Shown here: piece by piece, positions 34,922 to 43,811 of the stretch
How positions within the stretch are numbered: the stretch's first letter is position 1
Layout of the letters: every line of letters begins with the position of its first letter
Assembly: GCA_046349955.1 (NCBI GenBank)
Contig: JAXMBI010000010.1
Coordinates: 62,001 to 126,000, forward strand
Length of the DNA: 64,000 nucleotides
Direction: 5' to 3'
Origin: JBGAPH01 sp046349955
GTDB lineage: Bacteria > Planctomycetota > Planctomycetia > Pirellulales > JBGAPH01
Made by a program: the position numbers and the translations under genes
The notes under the pieces: generated by a model
Seen by the model: only the letters and a program-made list of their open reading frames with translations
What the model was told of the DNA's origin: nothing
Database searches by the model: none

Positions 34922-35883
34922 GAGGCTATCCGGAAACCGCTCTTGGCGTAAAGTCTGGTTACGGCGCAGATTAGTGGCTTCTGTGGTTGCTTTACCAAGG
35001 AGCTGATGATGGACGCGCTGGCACGGAAGCCTTATCCGACGGACCTGACGGATGCGCAGTGGGAGTTGTTGGAGTTGGTGTTGCCGGCGTACGAGCCCGG
35101 CCCGCAGGGGGGGCGTCCGCGCGCGGATCTGCGCGAGGTGGTGAACGCCATGTTGTACCTGAATCGTAGCGGCGTGCAGTGGGACATGCTGCCGCACGAC
35201 CTTCCGCCCAAGAGCACGGTCTACGACTACTTCGCCGCCTGGCGCAACGATGGCACGTGGCAGATGCTGCTCGACGCCCTGCGCGGAGCGTATCGCGAGT
35301 TGAACGCGCCGAGTGAGGAGCCATCGCCCAGCGCGGCCAGCATCGACAGCCAGAGCGTGAAGACCACGGAGCTGGGCGGCGAGCGAGGTTACGACGGCGG
35401 CAAGAAGATCAAGGGCCGCAAGCGGCATATCGTCGTCGACGCCTTGGGGCTGTTGATGGCGGTGGTCGTGACCGGCGCGGGCGTCGACGACGCGGCCGCG
35501 GCGCCGCAGGTGTTGGCTCAACTGCAGCAGCGGCAGTATCCGCGTCTGGAGGTCGTGTGGGCGGACAACAAATACCACAACCATCAACTCGCGGCCTGGA
35601 AGGCTCGGCAGCGCTCGTTGCCCTGGAGGCTCGAGATCGTCCGTCGGCCAAGGGCTGCCGAAGGCTTCGTGTTGTTGCCCAAGCGGTGGGTGGTGGAGCG
35701 GACGTTCGCCTGGCTCGGACGATCACGCCGCTTGAGCAAGGACTATGAAGTTCGCACCGATTCCAGTGAATCCATGGTGCGCATCAGCAGCATCCACCTG
35801 CTCCTGCGAAGACTCGAGCCATCCACTCGCTATGCAACCTTCCAGCACCAACTTGCAGCCTGAGAAGGTTGCCGGATAGCCTC
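34922..35883 (+). mobile_element. IS5-family element (IS427/IS1031 type), complete
   Basis: The 962-base element has inverted ends GAGGCTATCCGG (34922-34933) and CCGGATAGCCTC (35872-35883), with further match beyond. A TAA duplication flanks it (34919-34921 and 35884-35886). One intact transposase gene fills it. Confidence 0.9.
35006..35863 (+). CDS. IS5-family transposase
   Basis: The protein is 285 residues. The N-terminal DUF4096-type domain reads DLTDAQWELLELVLP, then RPRADLREVVNAMLY and GVQWDMLPHDLPP. The DDE catalytic domain has SIDSQSVKTTELGGERGYDG with the first Asp, VVWADNKYHN with the second, and RWVVERTFAWLGRSRRLSKD with the Glu. All catalytic residues are present and the frame is intact, so this copy may be active. 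The start could be either of two adjacent ATGs. Confidence 0.92.
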   Translation: MMDALARKPYPTDLTDAQWELLELVLPAYEPGPQGGRPRADLREVVNAMLYLNRSGVQWDMLPHDLPPKSTVYDYFAAWRNDGTWQMLLDALRGAYRELNAPSEEPSPSAASIDSQSVKTTELGGERGYDGGKKIKGRKRHIVVDALGLLMAVVVTGAGVDDAAAAPQVLAQLQQRQYPRLEVVWADNKYHNHQLAAWKARQRSLPWRLEIVRRPRAAEGFVLLPKRWVVERTFAWLGRSRRLSKDYEVRTDSSESMVRISSIHLLLRRLEPSTRYATFQHQLAA

Positions 35884-36336
35884 TAAGGACACCGAATGTC
35901 GAATTCCCCACAGATGCAGGCAGCCCTCTTCCCCCCACGATTCCACGGTATGAAGCAGTTCGCGGCACACAGCTCGCCACTCCACCAAGTCCAGCCGCAG
36001 CTTTTCCTCGACCGGCGTCGAGCCAAAATCGGACAGCGATGAAATCGCACTCGTGATCAGGGCTTCGACATGCTGTAGGTCGCTAGCGCTTCCGCACTGA
36101 TCGCTGAGCTGAGCAAGACTTTCGATCGCCGCTACGGCGTCCGGCGACAGGTTCGCTGTGTCGATGGGCCAGTTCGGTCCAAATGTCCAGAACGGCCGGC
36201 TTTGAAGATAGCGATCTCCCCCAGGGCGGCCAGAATGCATGAAGTCACGGCGATTGGCCAACTCTTCGAAGGCCCCTGGGAAAGACTCAAGGGCATCGAC
36301 GAACTGGAGCACTGCTTGAATCAGGGGGCTGCGCAT
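35884..36336 (-). pseudogene. HTH protein gene, 5' part
   Basis: From the ATG at 36336 the part encodes RSPLIQAVLQFVDALESF, then RPFWTFGPNWPIDTANLS, EKLRLDLVEWRAVCREL and GIRHSVSLE, where it runs into the IS5-type element. The frame is open upstream to 36453 but reads like a shadow. In another frame a short leader gene (MDSVGLSLREHLERLE, 36448-36287) overlaps its start and is itself interrupted by the IS at 36457. I do not recognise the N-terminal domain. Confidence 0.6.
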
Positions 36337-36456
36337 TTCGCTCGTCAGCGTCCAAGTTGGGAAAATCTGCAATGCTCGATTCCAGCTCCATGCAAGCGCA
36401 CTCCAGTCGCTCCAGATGCTCACGTAGAGAAAGGCCCACTGAATCCATGACACTCT

Positions 36457-37471
36457 GGCTCTGTCGAAAACCCCTTGCTGGCTATGGCCTGCTAGCGGGG
36501 GTGTGAATCGTAGAACGGCTGGAGGGCACAGCGATGTCCGCCATGAGCCGTTCTCTGAGCGTGTGTTGCAAGAGGCGTTGCAGGTGTCGCGGCGCGTGTT
36601 GCGGCGTTTCTCGAATCGCTTCAGCCCTCACAAGTTCACGCAACCGCAGTTGTTTGCCTGTCTGGTCATGAAAGTTCTCAAGGCGGGATTATCGCACGGC
36701 CGCGCGGCTGTTGGCCGACAGCCCCGATCTGCAAGGAGTGGATCGGTCTCGCGCACCCGCCCCATTACACGACGTTGCACAAAGCGTCCCAGCGACTGCT
36801 CCGCGCCGAGCGGGCACGCCGTCTGTTGCAGGCGGAGTTGGCCCGCGAAGCCGTCTGGGGTTGCTGCGGCCCGCGCGTGGAGACCGCGGCGATCGACGGC
36901 ACCGGCCTGCTCGCCCAGGCCGCCAGCCATCACATCCGCGCGCAGCAGAGGCCGAAAACGCCGGGAAACACAGGCCGCGACGAGCAACGCGCGGCGTCGA
37001 CGTTGGCCAAGCTGATGGTGGCCTGCGATTGCGGCAGCCACTTGATCGTCGCGATGCACGTAGAGCGTGGTCCGGCGAGCGACACGCGGCGTTTTCTGCC
37101 GCTGGCGTGCGATCTGTACGACGAGGCGCGGCCGCGAGTGCTGGTGTGTGACGCAGGCTTCGACGCGGAATGGATTCACACGGCCTGCCGCGACCTGCTG
37201 GATATTCGCAGCTTGATCCCCGCCAAGAGCCGCGGAAGCGGCCGCGGCCCGCCGCGCGGGAAGCGCCGCCGTTGGATGGCCAGCCATCTGGAACAGACCC
37301 GCTACCACGCTCGCTCGCAAGTCGAAACCGTCTTCAGCATGTTGAAACGCCGCCTCCGTGACACGCTACACGCTCGTAAACCGTGGGCCCAACACCGCGC
37401 CGCCCGACTCAAGGTCCTCGTTCACAACCTCCTGATCCTGGCCCGCTACAGGCTGGGTTTTCTACAGAGCC
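36457..37471 (+). mobile_element. 1-kb DDE insertion sequence, copy 1 (decayed)
   Basis: A 1015-base element begins GGCTCTGTCGAAAACCCC and ends GGGTTTTCTACAGAGCC, with a 9-base duplication TGACACTCT on both sides (36448-36456 and 37472-37480). The same element occurs at 47397-48411 and 48499-49515. Confidence 0.88.
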
Positions 37472-37491
37472 TGACACTCTCCATTGCGTAA
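36541..37491 (+). pseudogene. DDE transposase of the 1-kb IS, frameshifted
   Basis: Compared with the copy at 48499-49515, one base is lost after MSAMSRSL near 36558, and the stretch near 36672-36690 is altered. The rest (about 36700-37491) is in good frame: AAIDGTGLLAQAASHH, VLVCDAGFDAEWIH and RSQVETVFSMLKRRLRDT carry the DDE residues. The frame runs past the element end and stops in target DNA (tail LTLSIA). Confidence 0.8.
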
Positions 37492-37934
37492 GGGGCTATT
37501 GGTCATCTCGGCACCAAGCGGACGTGCGATCACTTGCGACCCATGCGGGGTCCTCTGCGATACTACGCAATCTGGGGGCGATTTCTTGGGTGCCGAGGAT
37601 CGGGGTTGCCGCAATAGCTTTTGGTTCGGCTTTGCGAGAAGGAGGGCTCGATGGACATTCACGCATCGAAGCTTATAGTCTTACGAAGTAAAGGTAGAGG
37701 GGTAACGCTTTACCTTGTAAGTCAATGCCGGGCAAGCACAAAGCCTTAATTGGGCTTGCTGTTTTGGCCGAGTAAAGCGCCCGAACGCCACGCTGGCGTC
37801 TCAGGCATAAGCCGATATACAACGGGTTTAGGTCGAGTCAGTGGTGCCTGGCCGATCTGGCCGATAAATAGGTCGATCATATGAACGCGGGTTCGTAGAC
37901 ACTTGGTTGGTGGGAGATCCTGCCTATTCTTGTA
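37472..37934. other. Intergenic region between the 1-kb IS and the resolvase gene
   Basis: About 460 bases with no credible gene. It contains the imperfect inverted repeat at 37679-37721. The composition is less GC-rich than the surroundings. Confidence 0.45.
37679..37721. repeat. Imperfect inverted repeat
   Basis: CTTACGAAGTAAA and TTTACCTTGTAAG are 13-base arms matching at 11 positions, about 17 bases apart. It lies downstream of the resolvase gene. It could be a recombination site or a transcript hairpin. Confidence 0.4.
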
Positions 37935-38525
37935 TCAAGGCTGCCCTCGTAATGCAGCGTAGATCGTCGGCCTGCTCAACTCGACTGCCTTGGCAATGTC
38001 CACGACGGACCGACCGGCTGCATGCATGGCCTTGATCGCTGCGACCTTCGCCTCGGTCAGTCGAACTCGGGTTCCTTTTCGACGGCCACCCCAGGTCTTG
38101 CCGGCTGCTCTGGCGGCTTCGATACCGGCCCGCTGACGCTCGCTGCGAACCTCGGTCTCGTAGGCCGCCACGGATGCCAGCACGTTGGCCATGAGCCGGC
38201 CCGCTGGCGTTTCCAAGTCGAAACCGTCCTTGAGGCTGACCAGGCCCACCTTGCGCTGGCGTAACTCGTCGAACAGGCCGACCAAGCCCTTCGCAGTGCG
38301 TCCCAGACGGTCGAGGCGCCAGACGACCACCGTCCCAATCTCGCCCGACTCGACTCCCGCCCACAACTCCTGCCAGGCCGGTCGGTCCATGGATTTGCCG
38401 CTGGCAGTGTCGCGGTACCAGCGCGCTGGCGTCTCCAGAGTCTTGCACCAGCGCTGAAGTTCAGCCTCCTGTCCTCGCAGGTCCTGAGTGCGGCTGCTGA
38501 CCCTGAGATAGATCCCCGTTTCCAT
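37935..38525 (-). CDS. Serine recombinase (resolvase/invertase family)
   Basis: The protein is 196 residues, the size of small resolvases. The N-terminus has the catalytic serine at position 10 in IYLRVSSRTQD, and the motif VVWRLDRLGRTAKGL follows. Helix E and the dimer segment read LMANVLASVAAYETEVRSER. A C-terminal HTH (GRSVVDIAKAVELSRPTIYA) binds the site DNA. It resolves or inverts DNA at paired sites. A perfect palindrome lies 48 bases upstream of the start. It lies in the same orientation as the interrupted ATPase and ArdC genes. Confidence 0.9.
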   Translation of the reverse strand: METGIYLRVSSRTQDLRGQEAELQRWCKTLETPARWYRDTASGKSMDRPAWQELWAGVESGEIGTVVVWRLDRLGRTAKGLVGLFDELRQRKVGLVSLKDGFDLETPAGRLMANVLASVAAYETEVRSERQRAGIEAARAAGKTWGGRRKGTRVRLTEAKVAAIKAMHAAGRSVVDIAKAVELSRPTIYAALRGQP

Positions 38526-38572
38526 GCTGTTCTCGCTTGTTTTGTAAGAACCGCGGTCGGACGATGGCCTGA

Positions 38573-38586
38573 TTGACCATGGTCAA
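38573..38586. promoter_or_regulatory. Perfect palindrome upstream of the resolvase gene
   Basis: TTGACCATGGTCAA is a 14-base perfect palindrome beginning 47 bases before the resolvase ATG. The position suits an operator or a resolvase subsite. Confidence 0.5.
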
Positions 38587-38740
38587 CCGCGTTCTGGAAG
38601 GTTGGATGTTTACACGCAGCGTTGCGCCGCGGTGTCGTCGTAAGTCGTTTCAAAGGGGATGGCGAACGGCCCAGCGGCGCGGTCAGTTCAAACTTGACAC
38701 CGACCGGCCGCTAGACCGTTTCGCACACTGGACACTTTGG

Positions 38741-38883
38741 CTACTGAGACATGTCGCCGGCTTCGATGGCCTGGAGCATGGCCCGCAGGTTGTTGCGATG
38801 CTTCTGGGCCAACTTGATGTAGGCGTCGAGCGGCTTCCCATCGAGGCCCGCAGCTTGGGCGATTCTCAGGGCACGTTCGGCGA
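38741..38883 (-). pseudogene. Clamp-loader-like ATPase gene, 3' part
   Basis: The last 47 codons (AERALRIAQAAGLDGKPLDA, then QKHRNNLRAMLQAIEAGDMSQ) are separated from their 5' part at 41417-41918 by nested ISAs1-type elements. Deleting 38884-41416 rejoins the frame precisely (GCC-AAG-CCC-TTC). Confidence 0.75.
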
Positions 38884-39293
38884 AGGGCTTGGCCAGGGCG
38901 ATTGCACCATAACTTAGGCTCCGAAGAGGAGTTCTTGCAGATAGTCTTCGCTCCAGCCAGCGCAGAGGCGTTTGTTCTTGAGGCCCAGCTGTTTGGTGTG
39001 GTTGTTCTTGAGCAGGCTGAGGGCCGCGCGGCGGAGGATGCTGGCGTTGGCGTCGACGTGGCCTTTGCGGAGCCGCGATTGATCTTCGCCGAACGTGACG
39101 TCGAGCTGCCAGTGCAACCGGTTCTCGATGCTCCAATGGCCGCGAACGGCCGCCGCAAAGCTCCGCGCCGTCAGCTTGCGGCTGAGAATGTAATACCGCG
39201 CCTCGACATGATGCTTTCCTTCGCGCTCCACTTCACAGGTCACCAGGCCGATCGCCTTCAAGTTCTGCCAACGCCGCGCATCCGGCAGATCGT

Positions 39294-40550
39294 CAGGGCG
39301 ATTGCGCCATCTTGGGTAGTCTGGCATAACTAGGGGCTGGTGGTCGTGTGTTTGTGGCGAGCGTGCTCGCTGCCGCGGTCGCCTGTCCTCGCCGGAGGCG
39401 CGCGATGCGCAAGACGACCCAGGCCCGAATCGCCACTCACTTCGCCGCGCTCACGGATCCGCGGCGCGGCAAGGCGACCTATCCCTTGATCAACGTGGTC
39501 ACGATCGCACTGTGCGGCATGCTTTGCGGCGCCGACGACTTCGTGTCGATCGCCGAGTGGGGCCGGCAGAAAGCGCGAACTGGCTGGCCAAGTTCCTCGA
39601 CCTCTCGGCCGGCATTCCCTCGCACGATCGCTTCAACGCCATCTTCGCCGCTTTGAAGCCGGCCGAGTTCGAACGTTGTCTGTTGAGTTGGATCACCGCG
39701 CTGCATGAACTCAGCGGTGGCCAGCTCGTGGCCATCGACGGCAAGACGCTCCGCCGCAGCTTCGACGCCGCCAGCCTCGAAGGCGGCCATCCACATGGTC
39801 GCGCCTGGGCCACGGCCAACCACATCAGCCTGGGGCAGGTGGTCGTCGACGCGAAGAGCAACGAGATCACGGCGATCCCCAAACTGCTGCAAATCCTGGA
39901 GCTTTCCGGGGCGGCTCGTGACGATCGACGCCATGGGTTGTCAGACCGAGATCGCCCAAGAGATCATCGCCGCCGGGGCCGACTACGTGCTGGCGGTCAA
40001 AGGCAACCAACCCACGTTGCACGACGGCATCGTGAGCTTCTTCGACCAGCACTGGAAGACGAGTTCGCCCGCGTGAAGGTCAGCCGACACGCGACGCAGG
40101 AGAAGGGGCATGGGGCGCGTGGAGCAGCGTCAATACGCGGTGTGCGCCGTGCCTGACGATCTGCCGGATGGCGGCGTTGGCAGAACTTGAAGGCGATCGG
40201 CCTGGTGACCTGTGAAGTGGAGCCGCGAAGGAAAGCATCATGTCGAGGCGCGGTATTACATTCTCAGCCGCAAGCTGACGGCGTGAGCTTTGCGGCGGCC
40301 GTTCGCGGCCATTGAGCATCGAGAACCGGTTGCACTGGCAGCTCGACGTCACGTTCGGCGAAGATCAATCGCGGCTCCGCAAAGGCCACGTCGACGCCAA
40401 CGCCAGCATCCTCCGCCGCGCGGCCCTCAGCCTGCTCAAGAACAACCACACCAAACAGCTGGGCCTCAAGAACAAACGCCTCTGCGCGGCTGGAGCGAAG
40501 ACTATCTGCAAGAACTCCTCTTCGGAGCCTAAGATGGTGCAATCGCCCTG
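39294..40550 (+). mobile_element. ISAs1-type element (inner), nested
   Basis: The element is 1257 bases with ends CAGGGCGATTGCGCC and TGCAATCGCCCTG. It is flanked by the 10-base duplication GGCAGATCGT (39284-39293 and 40551-40560), which belongs to the outer element's transposase gene. Confidence 0.88.
39405..40532 (+). pseudogene. ISAs1 transposase of the inner element, frameshifted
   Basis: The sequence follows the intact copy at 43923-45050 almost base for base, but small insertions break the frame near 39571, 39780, 39912, 40055, 40111, 40170 and 40285. Many are one-base changes, so either it decays fast or this copy was poorly sequenced. Confidence 0.75.
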
Positions 40551-41416
40551 GGCAGATCGTCAGGCACGGCGCACACCGCGTATTGACGCTGCTCCACGCC
40601 CATGCCCTTCTCCTGCGTCGCGTGTCGGCTGACCTTCACGCGGGCGAACTCGTCTTCCAAGTGCTGGTCGAAGAAGCTCACGATGCCGTCGTGCAACGTG
40701 GGTTGGTTGCCTTTGACCGCCAGCACGTAGTCGGCCCCGGCGGCGATGATCTCTTGGGCGATCTCGGTCTGACAACCCATGGCGTCGATCGTCACGAGCG
40801 CCCCGGAAAGCTCCAGGATTTGCAGCAGTTTGGGGATCGCCGTGATCTCGTTGCTCTTCGCGTCGACGACCACCTGCCCCAGGCTGATGTGGTTGGCCGT
40901 GGCCCAGGCGCTGACCATGTGGATGGCCGCCTTCGAGCTGGCGGCGTCGAAGCTGCGGCGGAGCGTCTTGCCGTCGATGGCCACGAGCTGGCCACCGCTG
41001 AGTTCATGCAGCGCGGTGATCCAACTCAACAGACAACGTTCGAACTCGGCCGGCTTCAAAGCGGCGAAGATGGCGTTGAAGCGATCGTGCGAGGGAATGC
41101 CGGCCGAGAGGTCGAGGAACTTGGCCAGCCAGTTCGCGCTTCTGCCGGCCCCACTCGGCGATCGACACGAAGTCGTCGGCGCGCAAAGCATGCCGCACAG
41201 TGCGATCGTGACCACGTTGATCAAGGGATAGGTCGCCTTGCGCGCCGCGGATCCGTGAGCCGCGGCGAAGTGAGTGGCGATTCGGGCCTGGGTCGTCTGC
41301 CAACGCAAGCGTCTCCGGCGAGGACAGGCGACCGCGGCAGCGAGCACGCTCGCCACAAACACACGACCACCAGCCCCTAGTTATGCCAGACTACCCAAGA
41401 TGGCGCAATCGCCCTG

Positions 41417-41918
41417 AGGGCTTGGCCAAGTCCCGCCGGGCCAGGTCCAGACGGATGCAGCGGGACAAAAGAGGGGAAGTGTCCTCATGGTCCTCGAATA
41501 GCAGGTCCTGCCCTTCGCAGGTCGTGGTGAAGACCCAGACGACGTGGGCAGGCAACCGTTCGAGCATGACCAGCAGTTGCCGGATGGCCGGCTTGCTGAG
41601 GCCGTGGGCTTCGTTGACCAAGTAGGCCCGGCCGCCTTTGCCGAAGCCCCTGGTGGCCATGCTTCGCTCGATGTCCCGCAGGCGAGCGGCCGAAAGGTCC
41701 GTGGCGTCGACTTCCTCAATGGAGAACTCGTCGGCGACTTCGCTGGCAATCAGCCGAGCAATGGTGGTTTTGCCGCTGCCCGATTGACCGGAAAGCCAGT
41801 AGGACCGTCCCGCCAAGCCACGTTGTCGCAGCAAAGCCAGCTTGTCGAGGACTTTGTCTTGCCCAACCACGTCGGCCCAAGTCTGGGGGCGGTATTCTTC
41901 GTGAAGTTGCATGGTCAC
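41417..41918 (-). pseudogene. Clamp-loader-like AAA+ ATPase gene, 5' part
   Basis: The part encodes YRPQTWADVVGQDKVLDKLA, the Walker A loop SGQSGSGKTTIARLIAS, a Walker-B-like VNEAHGLSK, the strand VVWVFTTTCEGQDL and the sensor area DLARRDLAKP, where the IS begins. These are the blocks of DnaX/replication factor C small subunits. Together with 38741-38883 it makes about 214 residues, so the collar domain of true clamp loaders is absent. The start is GTG at 41918 or ATG at 41912. The stop of the ArdC gene overlaps it, so the two form an operon. Confidence 0.75.
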
Positions 41919-42793
41919 ACGCTCCCTTCTGCCCGCAGGGCTTCAGCGGTGTCGAGAATGAGGGCCACGGCATCGCAGCTCCGCTTCAGGACCCGTTGAC
42001 AGGCTGATAAGGCCTCGATTCCGGCCTCTTGGGCATAGGCTGCCACGTACTCCCAACAACCACCACGATCAGCCTGTTCGGGCTTGCCCAGCACTTCGAG
42101 GAGGATGGCGCCGCCCAACTCGGCAACGGTCTCAGAACGCCAATGCTGGCCACGTTCGACCAGTTGCCCCAGACGGTCATCGGCAGCGTGCAACAACTCA
42201 TGGGCCCAGGTCGAAAGGTTCTCAACTCCCAGGGCGATGGATTGCCCAAGCTGGTAGCGTCCCTGCGCAGCCCCAGGACGGCCGCCAAACGCTTCCACGC
42301 TCAAGCCCCAGCTACGGGCCACTTCGAGCAGGGGCAGGGACTCAAGCCAAGCAGCAATGGCCGGATCAGCCGGGGGCAACGGCGCTCCATCGGTCTGCCC
42401 GAGGCCGAAGACGACGGCATGCTTGAAGCCACAAAGGTAGCTCCGCTCTTCTTTCTCACCCGTTTCGGCGTTGTTACGGTCGCTCTTCTTCACCAACGGG
42501 ACCAAGATGGGAAAGCCCTTCTGGCCCTTCATCACGTGTCGGCCCACGGCTTCCCACTGTCGGTAGCCACGGGCATCGGAATGCCCAAGCAGGGCCACCA
42601 GGAGCTGATTGGACCAACTCCAGGAGCGGCAGGGCACGTTGTCCCTTCGCCGGATGAAGACGGGCGCCAGGGCCTTGGGCAGGTTCCCAGCTTGGAACGC
42701 TGCCAGGATGGCTTGGGCAGCTTGCTCCGCTTGGCCGCAGTAGCGGACTCGGGATGGATTGGCGCACGGAGGCGCAGCAGATAGGGTGGACAT
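41915..42793 (-). CDS. ArdC-like ssDNA-binding domain fused to a zincin
   Basis: The protein is 292 residues from the ATG at 42793, with AGAAGG upstream. Residues about 20-150 have the ArdC N-terminal pattern: WSWSNQLLVALLGHSDARGY, QWEAVGRHVMKGQKGFPILV and KHAVVFGLGQTDG. Further on is a metallopeptidase-like helix STWAHELLHAADDR (HExxH), then ETVAELGGAILLEVLG, which may give the third ligand, as in ImmA/IrrE-like proteins joined to ArdC domains. ArdC proteins bind single-stranded DNA and protect entering plasmids from restriction. This fits an element that moves between cells. It is co-translated with the ATPase gene. Confidence 0.75.
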   Translation of the reverse strand: MSTLSAAPPCANPSRVRYCGQAEQAAQAILAAFQAGNLPKALAPVFIRRRDNVPCRSWSWSNQLLVALLGHSDARGYRQWEAVGRHVMKGQKGFPILVPLVKKSDRNNAETGEKEERSYLCGFKHAVVFGLGQTDGAPLPPADPAIAAWLESLPLLEVARSWGLSVEAFGGRPGAAQGRYQLGQSIALGVENLSTWAHELLHAADDRLGQLVERGQHWRSETVAELGGAILLEVLGKPEQADRGGCWEYVAAYAQEAGIEALSACQRVLKRSCDAVALILDTAEALRAEGSV

Positions 42794-42890
42794 GTTCGGA
42801 CCTTCTAGAGAGGTTCGGGCCACGCCCCCGGTGGCTGCAACCACGCGGGGGCATTTTCATGCGCGGACTACAGTAGCCCGGCTGCGAGAG

Positions 42891-42918
42891 AGTATATTCG
42901 TCCTATCGTCCGCGTCAA
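42891..42918 (-). promoter_or_regulatory. Promoter of the ArdC/ATPase operon
   Basis: On the minus strand TTGACG (42918-42913) and TATACT (42896-42891) are 16 bases apart. The ArdC ATG follows about 98 bases later. Confidence 0.6.
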
Positions 42919-42998
42919 CAGAATTGTGTACTTCTGTTTTACACTCGCTTGATGCGCCCCATCGCACCAATGCACAGAGGGTTGCAATCGAACGACGT

Positions 42999-43031
42999 GT
43001 AAACAGCGGGCAAACAGCGCGCGAACAGCAC
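42999..43031. repeat. Three 11-base direct repeats (iteron-like)
   Basis: GTAAACAGCGG, GCAAACAGCGC and GCGAACAGCAC follow one another with no spacing, sharing the core AACAGC. The 11-base period would place the units on one face of the helix. They lie about 80 bases upstream of the operon promoter. Confidence 0.5.
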
Positions 43032-43296
43032 TCAAATGGCCAGACTCACGTAGGGCGCCAACCCGATGAGCAGACCGTCGAGGCCAACCTGCCGAGCGCC
43101 AAGGGCGGGTCACCAGATGGCCGCGGGGTGCCCCGGTGGGCCCCCATGGCGGCCTGTCATATTGATGACATATGCCTCGGGAACTTTTCACCAACACGCC
43201 GAGTACCCGTAAATTTACAGGTGGCCCCATTCCCTTCCGTAACAACGAGGGCCCCGTCGCTGGCTGAAGTTGGCCTCGCGTGGTCACTAACGAAGC

Positions 43297-43713
43297 TCAT
43301 GGTCGTCCCCAATTCATCCAGGTGATGCTCATTTGCAGCACCGTCGCAATCGACACCCAGACAAAGTACGGCACTTGAGCCACGGCAACCCAGCGGTAGT
43401 GCCGCCAGATGGCAATCATGCACCACAGAATCGTCGTCCAGACGATAACGATGTCTACCGCCGCCAGCGGTAAGTTCCGCATCCCGAACTGGATCGGCGT
43501 GAAGATCAGGTTCGCCACGAGATTGATGGCGAATGGCCACGCCACCAGCCAACAAACCTTGCCGCGAACCATCTGCACGAACACGAAGCCGAAGCTAATC
43601 AGAATGATCGGGTAGAGAACCTGCCAGGTCAGACCGATAGTCGCTGGGGCCGGCGTCCAGGTGGGCTTCGCCAGGGCGGTGTACCATTCGAGCCAAGGCA
43701 CCGGAGAGTCCAT
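43297..43713 (-). CDS. TspO/MBR-like membrane protein
   Basis: The protein is 138 residues with five hydrophobic helices, the topology of TspO. It is rich in Trp and Pro at the loops: WLEWYTALAKPTWTPAP, then TWQVLYPIILISFGFVF, NLVANLIFTPIQFGMRN and VAQVPYFVWVSIATV. The W-x-P-P-type start and the N-L/F-P motif in helix 3 are partly kept. The family binds porphyrins and is involved in stress signalling; here the role is unknown. It lies between the ArdC operon and an intact ISAs1-type element. Confidence 0.75.
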   Translation of the reverse strand: MDSPVPWLEWYTALAKPTWTPAPATIGLTWQVLYPIILISFGFVFVQMVRGKVCWLVAWPFAINLVANLIFTPIQFGMRNLPLAAVDIVIVWTTILWCMIAIWRHYRWVAVAQVPYFVWVSIATVLQMSITWMNWGRP

Positions 43714-43811
43714 CGAAGTGCTGTGCGGGTCCGCTCAACAAACTGCCAGACGGCGAGTGGCCGCGACGAAGAACGTACTCTATCCTGCAACTGAGAACCT
43801 GGGTATCTCGG

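Larger units (their letters stand above)
38914..41305 (-). pseudogene. ISAs1 transposase of the outer element, interrupted
   Basis: The N-terminal part is at about 41305-40560 (TYPLINVVTIALCGMLC, AIDGKTLRRSFDAASSK, CQTEIAQEIIAAGADYVLAV). The C-terminal part is at 39300-38914 (ARRWQNLKAIGLVTCEVERE, GHWSIENRLHWQLDV). The inner element splits it at the codons for AVPDDLP. The normal ATG is altered and there are extra frameshifts near 41200, so it was already decaying. Confidence 0.75.
38894..41416 (-). mobile_element. ISAs1-type element (outer), split by a second copy
   Basis: Ends CAGGGCGATTGCACCAT (38894) and GGCGCAATCGCCCTG (to 41416) are flanked by the 10-base duplication AGGGCTTGGC (38884-38893 and 41417-41426). 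The element lies on the minus strand and carries the inner copy 39294-40550. Without the insert it would be about 1.26 kb. Confidence 0.88.
42794..43296. other. Promoter region of the ArdC/ATPase operon
   Basis: About 500 bases without a gene. It holds a minus-strand sigma-70-type promoter at 42891-42918 and three 11-base direct repeats at 42999-43031. The rest, up to the TspO-like gene end, shows nothing I can support. Confidence 0.5.

Noticed and set aside
35830..36453. A 207-codon protein starting GTG at 36453
   Set aside because: The first 39 codons are tryptophan-rich shadow of an overlapping short frame. The credible start is ATG at 36336, and the end is IS-derived.
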